Below are positions 10,511 to 22,859 of a DNA stretch of 64,000 nt, one piece after another. Source of the DNA: Ectobius pallidus. Lineage: Eukaryota; Arthropoda; Insecta; Blattodea; Ectobiidae. Numbering within the stretch: the stretch's first letter is position 1; every line of letters begins with the position of its first letter. The notes under the pieces are model-generated. The model was not told the DNA's origin. It saw only the letters and a list, made by a program, of their open reading frames with translations, and did not search any database. A program made the position numbers and the translations under genes. The stretch covers positions 2,542,001 through 2,606,000 of the forward strand of contig CAXKWD010000007.1 of assembly GCA_964059195.1 (NCBI GenBank). The letters run 5' to 3'.

Positions 10511-12694
10511 TTAAAATAAATACATCTCGTCAAGGGCTGAAGACGGAGGAAAGGTTCCCATCACACTAGTGGCATTCCCCCTTTGTATAGAAATGCTGAT
10601 TCGTTGCCTCAAATATTCGCCAGCCCTAGGATCCCCTGTTGCAGTAGCAAGTCTTCTACCTATCTCCGAAGTTAAATTCTTGGCTTCTGCACACCAAGTA
10701 CCAAGTGTCTCAACAGAAAACACAACAAAATGATACTGGTCGACTATGTGAGAGTACTTTTTTAACTTTAAAGACACAGCAGAAATCGCAGCCGAGCCAG
10801 AATTTTTGCAGGTGACCGGCAAATGCGATGAAGCTAGTGTGTCGACACAGGTTGCATCCCATAAAAGTGATTTACCCCTGACCCAAGGGATCAAGGTCAA
10901 TCCGTCGGGTCTCTTGCCATCTGATCGACTAAGGCCAACTGGTTCCAAGATAGTCGGGACACCAGCAGAGACTAAGGCTCTTTTAATTAGGTCGTTGATC
11001 ATGGAATGCCTGGAAAATCTTCCTGTGTTCTTCGAACAGCTTAACCCATGATGGCCGTAAGGGTCAACTCTGGCACCGCACTGGCATAGGTGTGGTTGAC
11101 AGATTTTACTACCAAGCAGCAAGCCTACAGCGATCCTGAAAGGCACATCGTCCATTAGAGTACCTAAGTTAGATGAAGGTAAAGCTCTCAGCCAGGAGCC
11201 AGCTTCGTATTCATGAATGGCAAGAAAACGTGCTTGGTCAAGATCAGAAGGAGAAGAAGAAACGAGAAGTTGGTGTATACGCATGGTGTTTATATGATCC
11301 CACTCTTTCTATACCTCAGGATGAGCTGGAAGATCCTGTTCAGAGTTTAAAAGTCTCCAACTTGCAAGAGCCTCCGACAAATGGCAGATCTCAATTTCAT
11401 CACCATGATTTAAAGGAACAGATTTGACAAAATTAGAAACACCATGAGCCGAAGCCAAGAAAGCAGGAAGACAAATATCGTTAATCTTGCGCACACCAAC
11501 TCCTCCAAACGTAATAGGTAAACTTGCCAGTAACCAGCTTTTATCATCAAGAGTCAGATTAAGTATGGATTGTAAACAATTTCTCACAGTCAGCTTCATT
11601 GACCATAGATGGATATAACCACAAAGGGGTGGTGCGAAGAAAGTATGTTGATTTGGGAACAAAAAAACTATTTTTTAGGAGAAAATACGCTGTGTGAGAA
11701 TGAAGCGAATGCAAACAGTCAAACATTTTCTTCATCAATTCCAAGTTCTGCCTTGCAGTATGTTCCACAGCATCAAGCATGATGGGAGAACCAGGTAGGT
11801 TTAACTCAGAACTAGATACTATTTTAATTCCTGGTGTAATTTTCTGAAAAGCAGAAACAACGTCATCATCTCTGACAGAGCAGAAGTATAGCTCACATTT
11901 ATTAGGATTAATTTCCAATCCAATAGCCCCACATTCATCAATGTTCATCTGAAGATCATCAAGTACAATATTAGGTTCGTTGTCCTAGAGTTCCATCGTC
12001 TAAATAGAAAAAATTTAACTTACTCTGTAAGTGTGAAATTGGGGGATGAATTGCAAGACTAAAAACCATAGGGCCCGTGGGATCACCTTGTTGTGCTCCT
12101 CTGAGATGGAATAGTTTCAGAATTGAAGAAAAGGTGTGATGGTGTCCTGTATGCTTGCCATAGAAAGGGGAATAGGTTGGGAACTTTCTCTTTAACCATT
12201 GCTAACAAAGAATCTCGTTCGATACAATTGAATGCATTTCTGAAATCAATTTTAAGGAGAACCTTATTACTACCTGCGTTCTGGCTAAGATATGTACGAA
12301 CGGTGTGAATAATTTTCTCGCATCCCTTTGGAGTTCCAAATCCTAGTTGATGAGGGCGAAAATATTCCCCTAGGGCCTCCCTTGTAGATGTACAAGCCAA
12401 TTTAGCCACAAGCCTCCGGAAAGTATTTCCAATTGCAATTGGACGGATGCCACCATCTTTCTTCTGAAGCGATATAAGTGAAGCTCCAAATAAATAAGGT
12501 GTAATGGCTTTGGGAACAATGCCTTCTAAGATGAGGTTACATAGTTTTGTTATGCTGTGCAATAGCCGTCTGCCAGCATCCCCTGCAGATAGAGAGGTAA
12601 GATCTTTCAGATGTTGAGGCCGTATGCCATCTAACCCAGCAGCAGAACCAGACGGGAAACTTCTTATTGCTTGCAAAACACTGTCTTCGGACAC
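10511..12694 (-). pseudogene. Non-LTR retrotransposon with RT and restriction-like endonuclease
   Basis: The minus strand encodes RT then endonuclease, the order of R2-type elements. RT landmarks are SAAGLDGIRPQHLKDL, GGIRPIAIGN, HQLGFGTPKGCEK, LLKIDFRNAFN, a QQGDPTGP segment in a shifted frame near 12090, and a catalytic YLDDG near 12000. A zinc knuckle (CQCG...GHHGLSC, near 11060) precedes the endonuclease signature KRPDG...LLWDATCVDT. At least three frameshifts or stops separate the pieces (about 12095, 11975, 11660-11560). The N-terminus is lost at about 12700. The clade is uncertain. Confidence 0.85.
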
Positions 12695-12714
12695 TGATAA
12701 ATGGGGATCTTAAT

Positions 12715-13265
12715 AATTACAATGAAACAGCTAAAAATACAGCTTTGGAGTGCGTTCCAAGAATAGAAAGTACCCCTGGGAAAAAACCTCAAATTTGAGT
12801 TCCTGGCCCAGAAAACCTTTGCATAGTGAGTTCCATCCAAATCGATCAATGTTTGTCCACTTAGGCCTATATTTATGTTCCCTCTTCCATTTATGTTGAA
12901 AACTTCAGATGTCTGCATGCCTTGACATTGTAAACAAATGAATCGACCAGGGTGGGCTTACAGAATGCAACATGTTCATAAATATCACGATGCTGTCATT
13001 TCCAAGTTGTTATGACAAAAAAGAAGCAAGGCCAGCTTCGTTTCATTTGACTGTTGAAATGTGTTAGCAAAAATTAATGCATCGATACCACAAAAAATTC
13101 ATGTTTTCTGCCAGTTGTTTATTCGTACCACACGAACGAAAGTGAAAATAAAAAAATCCGGCTTCGAGGTGCATTCAACAACCCTTCAGTCCAACTATGA
13201 TTAACACTTCAGATCTCTGCATCACACACAAACAGACAAACACTTCCTGTTATTGTACTGATTTA
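12715..13265 (-). mobile_element. Diverged Helitron family-2-like remnant
   Basis: The order and wording of several blocks match the intact family-2 copies at 28907-29419 and 39514-40039: a 'cagaaaacc...atagtgagtt' block, an 'aatgtttg(t/a)cca' block, 'cgaacgaaa(g/a)t(g/a)aaaat', 'gcttcgaggt(g/a)cattc' and 'cttcagatctctgca'. Both Helitron ends are lost. Confidence 0.5.
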
Positions 13266-13975
13266 TTAATATTGGGTAGATTTTAAAGAAAAATCTACCT
13301 ATTGCAATCAATACATTGTCATGACTTTCGAAAAATTCTTTCATATCTTTACGTTTCATGTCTCCCTAAGTACGAAACCACCACCCGTTCAATTCTTTTT
13401 TGTGATATATATATATACCCTATATTTATATCTTTACACGCTAGCGGCCGTAATTTTGAAGATAATTGAACCAAATTTTATTATGTTATTTCTAGGCCCA
13501 ATAGTTCGGACAAGTTCGTTAATGAGCAAAATTGGCCCGGGGGGGGGGGGGTCGGGGGAGGGGGTTGAAATCTTGAAAAAATTATATCTCGGCCCCTATG
13601 AAATATAGAGGGTAACTTTGTTTGAATAAATTAGAGTACTACCTATGGAGTTCACAGTGACACCAACGATTCGGAGTTTTTGGGGGTACGAGTGGGGGCG
13701 GGGGGATGGAAATTAAATTCTTTTGAAACCACGTCTTGTGGGGTATCGTTGAAAAGATCTTGATGAGTACTCTACAAATCAATAACATAGTTTCTCGATA
13801 GTTCTCATATAAGGCGAGATTTGAATGTTTGAAAAAGTGGTCTTTTTCTCTTTTTTGCAGTTATTATTGCGGGTTTGTCATGCCAAGGGTAAAGAAGAAG
13901 AGTGCTGCGCAGCAACAATAAATTAAACCAAATGCACTTCGAAATCTACCTCAGCCTGTAGGCTTGCCTAAAGGG
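13266..13975 (+). repeat. Recurrent 0.7-kb repeat with inverted ends (family D)
   Basis: The same sequence occurs inverted at 57165-57827, and as fragments at 15532-15715 and 16228-16440. One end contains AGGTAGATTT...AAATCTACCT, the other CTTCGAAATCTACCTCAG, giving a terminal inverted repeat of about 15 bp. Internal landmarks are a C/G homopolymer run, tacggccgctagcgtg and tgctgcgcagca. No ORF is preserved. It is probably a non-autonomous DNA element of unassigned superfamily. Confidence 0.65.
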
Positions 13976-14293
13976 ATTTTTACAATTTTTAATATATTTG
14001 TTATTATCATAATTACTATTATTACCAACATTATGTTTAAGAAGAACAGTTGAGTAGCTAAAAGCATTGCTGGCTACGAAATCACATCCTTGGATATTCA
14101 TGAGATAAGGAGGTCTGGAACGGGGTGCACTCAGCTACTTGATTACTAATGCTGTCCTTAGTGGATGTGCAGGTCCATGGAGAGTACCTAACTAGTAGCA
14201 TATAGTGAAAGACATTTATGTCATATACAGTATTGTGAGACACACTATAATAATTTAGTGAATTTCCAACTGGGCTTTCAGTGTTATTGTGCA
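13976..14293. other. No gene seen
   Basis: AT-rich sequence with a short ATT/TTA-rich tract near 13990-14025 and no coding support. Confidence 0.5.
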
Positions 14294-14669
14294 CAAGGTG
14301 TCCACAGAAATTTTAAAATAAATTTCCCCTACTTTCCATGATCAAAAACGTACATTTTCATGATCACAAGAATAAATGTTTTCAAGGTTTTTGCAAACAA
14401 AATCCATCCTCCTGCATCCCCATCAGAAAAATAAGAAACGATCAGCCCATGTACTGAAAAGAAAATTTCTTACACAGTCTGGGTTACAGCAAAACACATG
14501 TCTCTCACATTTCACTCAACGGATCTAGGTATTTTCCCTGATTATCCCACTTATTTTTTTTTTTTTTTTTACAAATTTTGCTGACTTTTTACTACATTTA
14601 CTTTAAATTTCCTGACTTTCCCTGACGATTTCAATTTCCCTTACCTTCCAGAATGTGGACACCCTGGTA
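14294..14669. mobile_element. hAT-like MITE
   Basis: The ends are inverted: CAAGGTGTCCACAG on the left and CAGGGTGTCCACATTC inverted on the right, followed by further matching sequence rich in 'aatttccc'. About 375 bp, non-coding, with a T18 run. I could not read an 8-bp duplication, so the superfamily rests on the ends. Confidence 0.55.
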
Positions 14670-14724
14670 CAGTAAAAAGTTGACCAATAAGGATAATCAA
14701 TCATAAAATAGAGATTCCATCTGA

Positions 14725-14780
14725 TGGTGTGAATCGAATTCTCGCTAGCTCAGTTGGTAGAGCATCGGCACGAATATTGT
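14725..14780 (+). repeat. tRNA-derived SINE head (family C), truncated
   Basis: GCTAGCTCAGTTGGTAGAGC is a tRNA A-box region followed by an anticodon-arm-like tract. The preceding bases (gagattccatctg...gtgaatcg) recur before the inverted copy at 36035-36115, so it belongs to a repeat family. No B box follows, and it is not a functional tRNA gene. Confidence 0.55.
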
Positions 14781-15531
14781 GCAATAAATTATTAATAATA
14801 AAATAAAATTGAAGTGTTTGAATATCATTTTATATTGAGACAAAACTGTTAAAAGGCATTCGTAATGGGCAGGGCCGGATTTAAGAGTATGCCGCATATA
14901 GGCTAAAGTCCATTTGCTACCCCCTCTATAGTTCATATTTGCTTAATACATTTGTTTTGTGCAACAAAATGATAGAGTTCATTGGTGTTTTCATCTTTTT
15001 TAAGCATAAAGTTCATTTAGTTTAGATAAAACTACAATTTTAATGGTTTACATAATAAATTATAGAATCAAGTTAGTTATCTACTTGTTTTTTTACTTTT
15101 TTAAAGATTCGTTAAAAAATGAGTGGGTTTCGGAATTAATTAATTAATTTGTTCTTATAGATCAGTGATCACTATTTTAAACATATTTTTATATTTTAAT
15201 GCTAATGACTATCTTTTGCGTAATTGAAGAACTGTGTTCAATTTGAATTAAATTGTCCTACACTGTGAAAATGTAGTTAATTACTGGTTTATTTGTTGAA
15301 AAATATACTCCGCCCAACACGGGTTGGTATATATATCCCTTACATGTCAAAACTCGACACTTCAGATTCCCTGAGGATGGAGGCAGTGTCAGCCTCGGAA
15401 ACGTTGGACCACAACAAACTTCTCACCTGGCTGCAAACCCGAGTATATTTTCTACATAAGATTCGCCAGGAAAGCCTCAAATCTTACAGATGTGGATTAA
15501 GTTTGTTCAAAGGCATTGGTCTCTTGCAATT
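14781..15531. other. AT-rich spacer with a hammerhead-like hairpin near 15371
   Basis: No gene. At 15370-15410 CTGAGGA is followed by a GAGGC/GCCTC stem and GAAACG, again like a hammerhead core. The position of the required T16.1 is A, and stem I partners are absent, so it is at most a decayed relative. Confidence 0.4.
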
Positions 15532-15740
15532 GATACCGTGTCATGACTTTCGAAAAATTCTTTCATAACTTTACGATTCATGCCTCCCTAAGTACGAAAC
15601 CACCGCCCCCCCCAAAAAAATCCCTTTAGGCAGGCCTACAGGCTGAGGTAGATTTCAAAGTGCTTTTGGTTTAATTTATTGTCGCTGCGCAGCACTCTTC
15701 TTCTTTAGCCTTTGGCATAGTAAACACGCAATAATAAGAA
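15532..15740 (-). repeat. Family D repeat, internally deleted
   Basis: One end (gtcatgactttcgaaaaattc...) is joined directly after a C run to the other end (aaatccctttaggcaggcctacaggctgaggtagatttc). About 500 bp of internal sequence present in the other copies is missing. Confidence 0.6.
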
Positions 15741-16227
15741 CTTAATTCGGTAAGGAGCAAAAGCCTACAATCATTTGTTTTGACAACAAGAAAAGGAGAT
15801 AATATTCTGGGAGGCCGTGCGCAAGATCAGCAATGAATAAAATTAGCAAAGCCGCTAAACAAGACAAAATTAATGATATTATAATAATTCTTAAAGAGAG
15901 CCATGACTGTGATAACTCTATCAAACTCAAGGTATCAACATAACTGAACAGTAGTCCCAATGTTCTTTGAGGACACTTTCATATGAAACTCCTTTTTACT
16001 GAGAATTATTTTATCACAGCAATATCAAAGTGTACAATGCACCATATGAAATATAAGTAAATCTGAAATCTTTTTTATAAAAGAGAGTTGTTTATTATGT
16101 TTTAAATTTATATGATATTTTATTATTTATTTTTAATTTTGCCATGCATTATTGTTCTAAAGGTGTGTAACTATTATTTTTAATATTTCAAACTATATTA
16201 CATAGGTAATTTTATGCTTAGTCGGTC
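15741..16227. other. No gene seen
   Basis: AT-rich with no domain-bearing frame. The two family D fragments on either side may be parts of one interrupted copy. Confidence 0.4.
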
Positions 16228-16440
16228 CTCACACATTCCTTTCGGCAGGTCTTCAGGCTGAGGTCTATTTTTAAGTATTATTGTTTTTCAAACATTCAAA
16301 TCTCGCCTTATATGAGAGCTATTGAGAAACTAGGTATTGATTTGTAGAGTACTCATCAAGAGCTTTTCAACGAAACCCCACAAGACGTAGTTTCAAAAAT
16401 GTCAAATTTCCATCCCCCCACCCCCACCCTGAATTTCTCA
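16228..16440 (-). repeat. Family D repeat fragment
   Basis: Matches the interior of the copies at 13266 and 57165 ('caaatctcgccttatatgagagct', 'agtactcatcaagagcttttcaacga', 'ccccacaagacgtagtttcaaaa'), with only one end retained. Confidence 0.6.
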
Positions 16441-16860
16441 CGTCAGCTCCTCCAGTAACAAGAAAATGTACCTTGGTTGTATGTTCCAGCCATTAAAGCT
16501 TACAATCAGATGAAATACAAAACATTTAGTTTGTTTTAATAACTTGTTACAAATTAGTCACTGATACAGAAATTTAACATGCGTCAGTGCGCATTCACTG
16601 TAGGAGTGAGAAAATTATTATTTTCAAAATCCGTTTCATTTTATTCATGAAATAGTCTTAATAAATCCTACTCGATATTACGAGTTTCATCAGATAAAGT
16701 CGTAATCTTTCGTAAGATTACCTAAGGAAATTTCATTATAACAATTATCAGAGCCTTCTTTATTTCTCAAGCGCCGCTGCTTGAAATCTGGCAACACAGG
16801 AGGTTTCGGTCTATTGGAAGCGTTTCGATATGCATCAGCACAATTACTTAGGGCCTTATT

Positions 16861-17094
16861 CAGAGGCGTAACCAGGGGGGGTTGATTAAAAAAAGGAAAA
16901 TGTACAATTTTTTTAAGTCTGCTTGTAAATTACTTAATACGAGTATAAAGCGTGGGAAGCTTAAAACTCGTTATTGTGCATCTTAATTTTTAAAATTTTC
17001 CAGGAAGGACCCCCGAACCCCCTCTCCCTAGGGGGTATTCCATACCCCCCAGACGTTATAACTCCCCCATATGGTCGGCCTGGTTACGCCTATG
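16861..17094. mobile_element. hAT MITE, 234 bp, exact target duplication
   Basis: Ends read CAGAGGCGTAACCAGG and, inverted, CATAGGCGTAACCAGG. They are flanked by an exact 8-bp duplication, GCCTTATT, at 16853-16860 and 17095-17102. The interior is non-coding with poly-C and poly-G tracts. An 8-bp duplication with C-A start is typical of hAT. Confidence 0.85.
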
Positions 17095-17449
17095 GCCTTA
17101 TTGCATATCACGTAAGTCAGTAATAATTATTGTAAATGTTGCATTTTTAACTGTAACATTGATATCCCTCTTCTTGTCCCTGAAGAGAATAACTTTGCCT
17201 AATTTCTGTTGTTGGCTGTGGTGGTGAATTGTGTTGATTCGCTACCACTTCTGAGGTTAGGGTTTGAATCCCGTTCATTGCCTTCACCAAACTGTCGGAA
17301 CAATCAACCTCAACTCAATAACTCCAACTAATAAAATTGTCAGAGAAAAGTAAGTTGATATTAAGAGCAGATAGGAAGTAGATAAGATTTGTCTATCTTG
17401 AAAACTATTGAAGATACACACACCATCGGTTGACATTATTACAGCTTAA

Positions 17450-18175
17450 GCCGGGTCCCGACTACTTAACATTTAGCACCAACATGTTGCAGTTAACATA
17501 TGTTAAATGTTTATCATCAACTTGTTGAAGTGGGTTGACAATTAACAACTGTCTCCACTACAGTGTTATAGGTTAACATGGGTTGGCGTGGTTACGAACA
17601 GAAATGAATGAATAATACATAACATTCAAAAAGAAAACGCCTCTGAAGAGGGCAGTCAACATTACAAAATGACAGTAATTTTTTATACTCCTTGTTAACT
17701 GTCTATGACTTTCATAAATGCAAATTTTGTACAGATGTCTTGATCTTTTCAAAATAACTATCACATTTTTCAACAATGGAGTATGCCATAAAAAATAATT
17801 TTTAACGTAGATACTATTGAGAACACTGATATACCAAATACTCACATAATACAAAATGGATGCCGGCAATATTGAGGAAGCTGTCGATTGCTTTTTGTTT
17901 TCACGGAAATTTCCGAACCAAAGCCGATTAAGCTGTCGATCGCTTTTCGTTTGCCGGAAATTCCCGAAACAAATCCGATATCGACCGACTAGTCAATTGA
18001 CTTGACATGTTGTCCATTTTCTCCGGAAAACAAATTAACATCTCAAAATGTTAAGTGCAACACGCTGGGTTTGCATGTCAAGTCAACTGGAATGAGAAAG
18101 GGCAATATACATGTCAATATCAATTTGTTAATATTGATATGTTGGTGTTAAATGTATATCAATGGAGACGCAGAT
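17450..18175. mobile_element. Putative terminal-inverted-repeat element
   Basis: Near-terminal blocks are inverted copies: AACATTTAGCACCAACATG (about 17467) against ACATTTAACACCAACATATC read on the minus strand (about 18155). Both ends are rich in 'caac/gttg' and 'aacat' words. A short frame near 17857 (MDAGNIEEAVDC) looks coding but has no assignable domain. Boundaries and duplication were not resolved. Confidence 0.35.
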
Positions 18176-18208
18176 AATCTGCTGCATACCGAAAACAAAC
18201 TTTATAAC

Positions 18209-18847
18209 TAGACCTGGGATTTTAAGGCAAATGCTTATTTTGTTCCTTATGAAATAACATGAACATTTTTAAATATGTTGACGTTTCATGATAAATCAAT
18301 TACATTTATAGAGTTTTATACTGCCCTAAAATGCCTATTTGGACCTTTAGAGCCTATCATTCTATTTTAGTGCCTAAAATGCCTATTTTGTACATTTAAA
18401 ATAAACTCAACTTCTGTCATGAAACATGTCTTTTCAATGAAAAGTTGAACAGCAGAGGGAGATTTTTCACAAAAACTTGATTATTCCAAACAATTGTCGC
18501 TAAAGGAATGCTGACTGACGGGGGAGGGGGAGGATTGAGGGGGAAGGAGTACTGTGTCAAGTCACCAGTGAAAGAATATATGTTTAAGTGAATATAGTTC
18601 GTGATGCCTAATTTTGCAGTTAATTCTATTAAGAATAGGCATGCCACGTTTCTTGCAGTAAGAAAAGACCATGTTACAGTTTAAGTGTATATTGTAATAT
18701 TTTAAAGTCTATTTTCTATCTATTTAACATTTTTAAAGCATATTTTAAGTGCCTATTTTATCTTTTAAAAGCCTATTTACTTGTTTTAACAGTATATTTT
18801 AGGTGCCAAATTTTTTTTTTTTTTTAGAGCCTAAAATCGCAGGTCTA
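18209..18847. mobile_element. hAT MITE, 639 bp (TAGACCTG family)
   Basis: The termini are TAGACCTGGGATTTT and, inverted, TAGACCTGCGATTTT, flanked by an exact 8-bp duplication, TTTATAAC, at 18201-18208 and 18848-18855. The interior repeats 'gcctaaaatgcctatttt'. A second copy of the family in the opposite orientation is at 39128-40616. Confidence 0.85.
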
Positions 18848-18855
18848 TTTATAAC

Positions 18856-19482
18856 TCTTAAACTCCTAATGAATTATTATGTAAGTTATCATTGTACAAA
18901 AAGCAAATTTTAAAACGCAGTCCTAGTGGGCCAGTTTCCTTTCCTCCACTCTGACACTAGGAGACATGAGTCGTTTTTCCACACAGATGCAGCAGGGTTA
19001 CCATTTTTAAGACTCTTCTCTGAGCGTGACAGCGTATTTTTAATTCAGTGAGAGATGGTAACACTGTCCGGTGTCTTGAGGGAAATTTGCCCGTGGCCAG
19101 CCTGTGGTGGTCCCCTAAGTGTCAAGATGAAAGGCAGGATGTGTGTGTTTCTTTCACTTTGCTCCGGGCGAGGTCCCTGGAGAGGGCGCTATATCCATAA
19201 CGCTATTTCCTCTGCGGACAACAAGGGCACATCGCCCGCTCCGTGTAAAATGATTTATACTTCTGGCCTCAAAAAATTCAACAAGTACTCTGATTCCCAC
19301 ATCTTAACACTAGAGTGCCTTGGGTTGCCAAATTCCAAATGACAAAATACCGGCCAATCACGAGGGTTAAGTCACATATAAACATGTTAATGATCTTATT
19401 TACTGCAACAGACAATATGTTTCAGTGTTATTGTACTTTTTGCTGTTGCTTATTGCTTTCATTTTTTTTAGTTTTAATGAAA
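18856..19482. other. Unassigned stretch
   Basis: A locally GC-richer part at 19040-19350 has an open frame (19055-19342) with no recognisable domain. It does not look spliced or repeated elsewhere in the window. Confidence 0.35.
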
Positions 19483-19490
19483 CGAAAAAG

Positions 19491-19946
19491 CAGTGGCATA
19501 CCAAGTGGGGGGGGGGGGCGTTTCTTTTAAACTATTTATAGACAATACGAAATATGTCGTGGGCGCCGAGCACACAAGAAAAGTTTACGGTGTAATTTAG
19601 CAATTTTATCAATTGAACGTGATGTGGCTGCTACTATAGACTTCAACTCTATTATAAATAAGTTTTTCATCAATCAAGGCTAGGAAGGCACATTTAAAAG
19701 TTTTTGTTATGAGTCTGAAAATTATTTTCTCTTTATTTTTTTCAAACAAACTAACCTTATAATACTTAAAGTTTTATTTCATTCATATTTTTCTCTTTAA
19801 AATGTGTTAAAGTACTACTTATTATAAAGCAATAATTGTGAACATTAAACTGTGTTTAAATACTCATTGAACCTTGAACATTTAGTGTTTGGGGGCGACT
19901 ATCATATAGTTAGCCCCGGGCGCCAAGTAGCCTTGGTACGCCACTG
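19491..19946. mobile_element. hAT MITE, 456 bp
   Basis: The termini are CAGTGGCATACCAAG and, inverted, CAGTGGCGTACCAAG. Flanking 8-mers CGAAAAAG (19483-19490) and CGAAAATG (19947-19954) form a duplication with one mismatch. The poly-G tract beside the left end and gggcgcc near the right are usual for this sort of hAT MITE. Confidence 0.8.
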
Positions 19947-19954
19947 CGAAAATG

Positions 19955-20639
19955 TACTAGGTATGATAATTTCAAATTAGACTGCACATCAAGTCTGTTT
20001 CTTTCAGGGCTCCATAGCTAAAGGCATTACTAGAAGGAAAGTAAGAAGTTGTGGAGGATATAGAAAAATTCCCTTTTTCATAACAATAATTCTCTCAGGC
20101 ATTAAAAAACCGGCTTTTCACATATTTAATGCTGCCGGTTTACCGACGTAAAATACGTTAATAACCGGCCATTTGGCAACCCTGACAATGTCAGTTAACA
20201 GTGACATGAGGCAATGCCAAATATGTGTTTGTGTGTGAGGTCATTGGCATCCGGAAGTAGCTATCTGGTAGTGCGCTCTTTAAATTCTCTAAATCCTTCC
20301 AAGCTAATTAAACACAAACCATAAACTTAACCTAAAACGTAAATTAGGTTTCATGTTTATCTCTTCATGTATCGTATTTAATGTTGCCAAGATTTCTCAC
20401 GGCAGAGGTCGCGCGCGATGCTTTTGACCGCTTCCTTTGTAGCATTGCTAACATTTGAATCCTATTTGAAAATACAACAATCATTGTTTATAAGTTTGTA
20501 ACATTATTTAAGAGGAAAATCTGCATTAAACCGTTAGAAACAGCTATTTCAGACAGTTTGAATTAAAAGTAGGACTTCTAGCACAAGACACAAGGGCATT
20601 ATCACACTAGTGCTATAAAATCTTCATGCCACTCCATTG
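19955..20639. other. No gene seen
   Basis: No coding support. A local inverted arrangement of 'accggc/gccggt' words near 20108-20170 hints at another old DNA element, but its ends are not readable. Confidence 0.35.
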
Positions 20640-20812
20640 GTACCACCTCTGGTATCCGTCACATGGGAAATACTCTTTTCGTTAACAATATTTTCACGTG
20701 ATTATTAAATAGACTCAGTTTGATAACAATTGAACATGTTAAAATTCATTGCACCATTTTGAAAGTTAAATTTCTCACAGTGGTCGCAAAATTGACTTAC
20801 TTGGTGGTACGT
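20640..20812 (+). repeat. Interspersed repeat (family E) fragment
   Basis: The block 'cacatggga aatactcttt', a central 'gattattaaatagactcag...ataacaattgaa' block and 'gttaaatttctcac' recur at 35520-35640 and 56925-57055. Another part of the family shows an inverted-repeat layout (35335-35660), so these are probably pieces of one MITE. Confidence 0.55.
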
Positions 20813-21908
20813 TGGCATCAGCGTCTAGAAAATCAAACTAGATGGCAACACCACCAGCACAGCTGGAGTGGTGTAGCCTACGTGATATTTACTAAAATAA
20901 ATAATGTTTAATATTTCACAGTATTGACGGCTTTCTAAAAGACAGTGTATGATACACGTGGTAAAATGATTTTATTTTACTCTTTGCTAACCTACTCTCA
21001 AAATAAAATCTCCTTTTTAACACTTGGATCATAGATAACTTTTTTACGACAATACGTGGAATTGTATTTCACACCTTGATTGCAGGTTTAGAAAATGAAA
21101 TCTACGATATCTTTATTACTATGCTTAAAGTAATTATTTTTCGCACTTGAGTTGCTTTAAAGACTTCCAATTTATATTTTTTACTGTCGTAAATTGGCGG
21201 TAATCGAGGTCTAGTTATTGTCCGCGAGAGGAAACTTTAAATAGAAACACTGAGTGTAAACTTCTCTTTGTCACACAGAGCGGCTGTTAGGTATGTCTAT
21301 TGTATTGCAAAACCACCCTCTCTTAAAACCTGATTTTCCAGGGAAAGCTGTTTCAAGTCTTCACTAATGGTCAAATTGACCGACTTTTGACAAGACTCGA
21401 AACAAACATTCATACAAGAAAATAAAAAAAGCTAGAAGCCAAATTCGAATGCCACCCTCTTCTTGAAATTCCAGAAGACGGGTAGATTCGAGACGTCACT
21501 GGATACTCCAATTTGATTGAGAGTTGAAGCTTTAGTCTCATTTCCACTTAAGGGTGGAATAGTGTAATGCAGTGTAATAATCATGCAGTAATATTCTAGT
21601 ATTATTAGGACGAGGATCCTGATTTACAAAAGTCTTAATAGTTTATAATCTATGATTTTTTCGTCTCAGACAAGTATTTCTTATATATTCAATTATGAAA
21701 TAAAATGAGATTTAAAAAAAATTCAGATGTGTTTATGCTCCTTTAGCTGCCAGGCCATATCAGGAGTTCGGGATCTGTGTCTATACAGTAGGGTAGGCCA
21801 TGGAACTGTTGATTGTCAATTGTCTCTATTATGGTGTATTTTTATGGAGTAAAATTCAACTGATATTAATTTAAATGGATATGATACAAGATGAAATGGT
21901 GAGGACGA
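20813..21908. other. No gene seen
   Basis: AT-rich with scattered short frames only. Nothing recognised. Confidence 0.45.
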
Positions 21909-21916
21909 TTCATGGA

Positions 21917-22742
21917 TAGGGCCCTGATTTAATGGTGAAATAAAATGGCTGATTTCGGTGTTAACTTCCTTCTATTTCGGTGGGTATTTCGTGAAATAAA
22001 TTACTTATAGGCTAATACACTAGGAACATTGCGCAATGATAAACTTTGCTTCTTTATTTACATGAACTAACACCCCCCCCCCATTTCTATATCTTCTGCC
22101 CTTGTATGAACTGAAGTAACTTTCGATTTAGGCATGATTAGAGTTATTATTCAAATATAATGACGAGAAATATTATCGTAATTTCTACTAAACACCATCA
22201 GATAGCCATTTGCAAACAGAAGTGCCAACCATACCACTGTGGATAAAAGACGAAATCTGTTGAATACAAGTAACAAACATTCTACACTCTTCTGCTGTAA
22301 TCGATCATAGGCATCGCTAACTTGGCAAAGACATAGCAGGAAAGAAGTGTACTCAACAGTACAAACCAGGTCACAGACAATCTTTGCGTAAATTCTGCAA
22401 TCTTTGTAATCGATCACAAATATCGATAGTTCGGTAAATCTTCGACAGCCACAGAAACAGCAGAAAAAAAGGATGCTGCTAAGAAATAAAAAATACAGTA
22501 CTCCAAAATACAATATTGTGATTTTAAGGCACATTTTCGTGCTCATTTCTCACTTTACGGACAGAAGGGGCATATTTCGCGTTTATAGACACATTTCGCG
22601 AAATCGAGTAAATTTCGCGATATTTCGTGGATTCAATTTCGTTCATATTGGTATTTTAAGCATATAAGAGCTAAATATAGCCAAGGGAGGTTGTTTTATA
22701 AAATTTCGCGCTTATCGTTGTTACCAAAAAATACGGCCCCTA
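21917..22742. mobile_element. hAT-like MITE, 826 bp, just upstream of exon 1
   Basis: The ends are TAGGGCCCTGATTT and, inverted, TAGGGGCCGTATTTT. Flanks TTCATGGA (21909-21916) and TTCATGGT (22743-22750) form an 8-bp duplication with one mismatch. The interior has many 'atttcgcg' words. The right end lies about 270 bp from the start codon of the Ig gene, so it could influence its promoter. Confidence 0.75.
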
Positions 22743-22859
22743 TTCATGGTATGTAAATATCCAATTCGGTATTTGCCTTCACGACTGGGGAAACCATGAA
22801 AAAACCCACGTCAAATTGGTCGGCCACGAGGTTTGAACGTGGTACCTCCCGAATGAGAA

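Noticed and set aside
15370..15410. Functional hammerhead ribozyme
   Set aside because: The required T before the cleavage site is A and stem I partners are missing.
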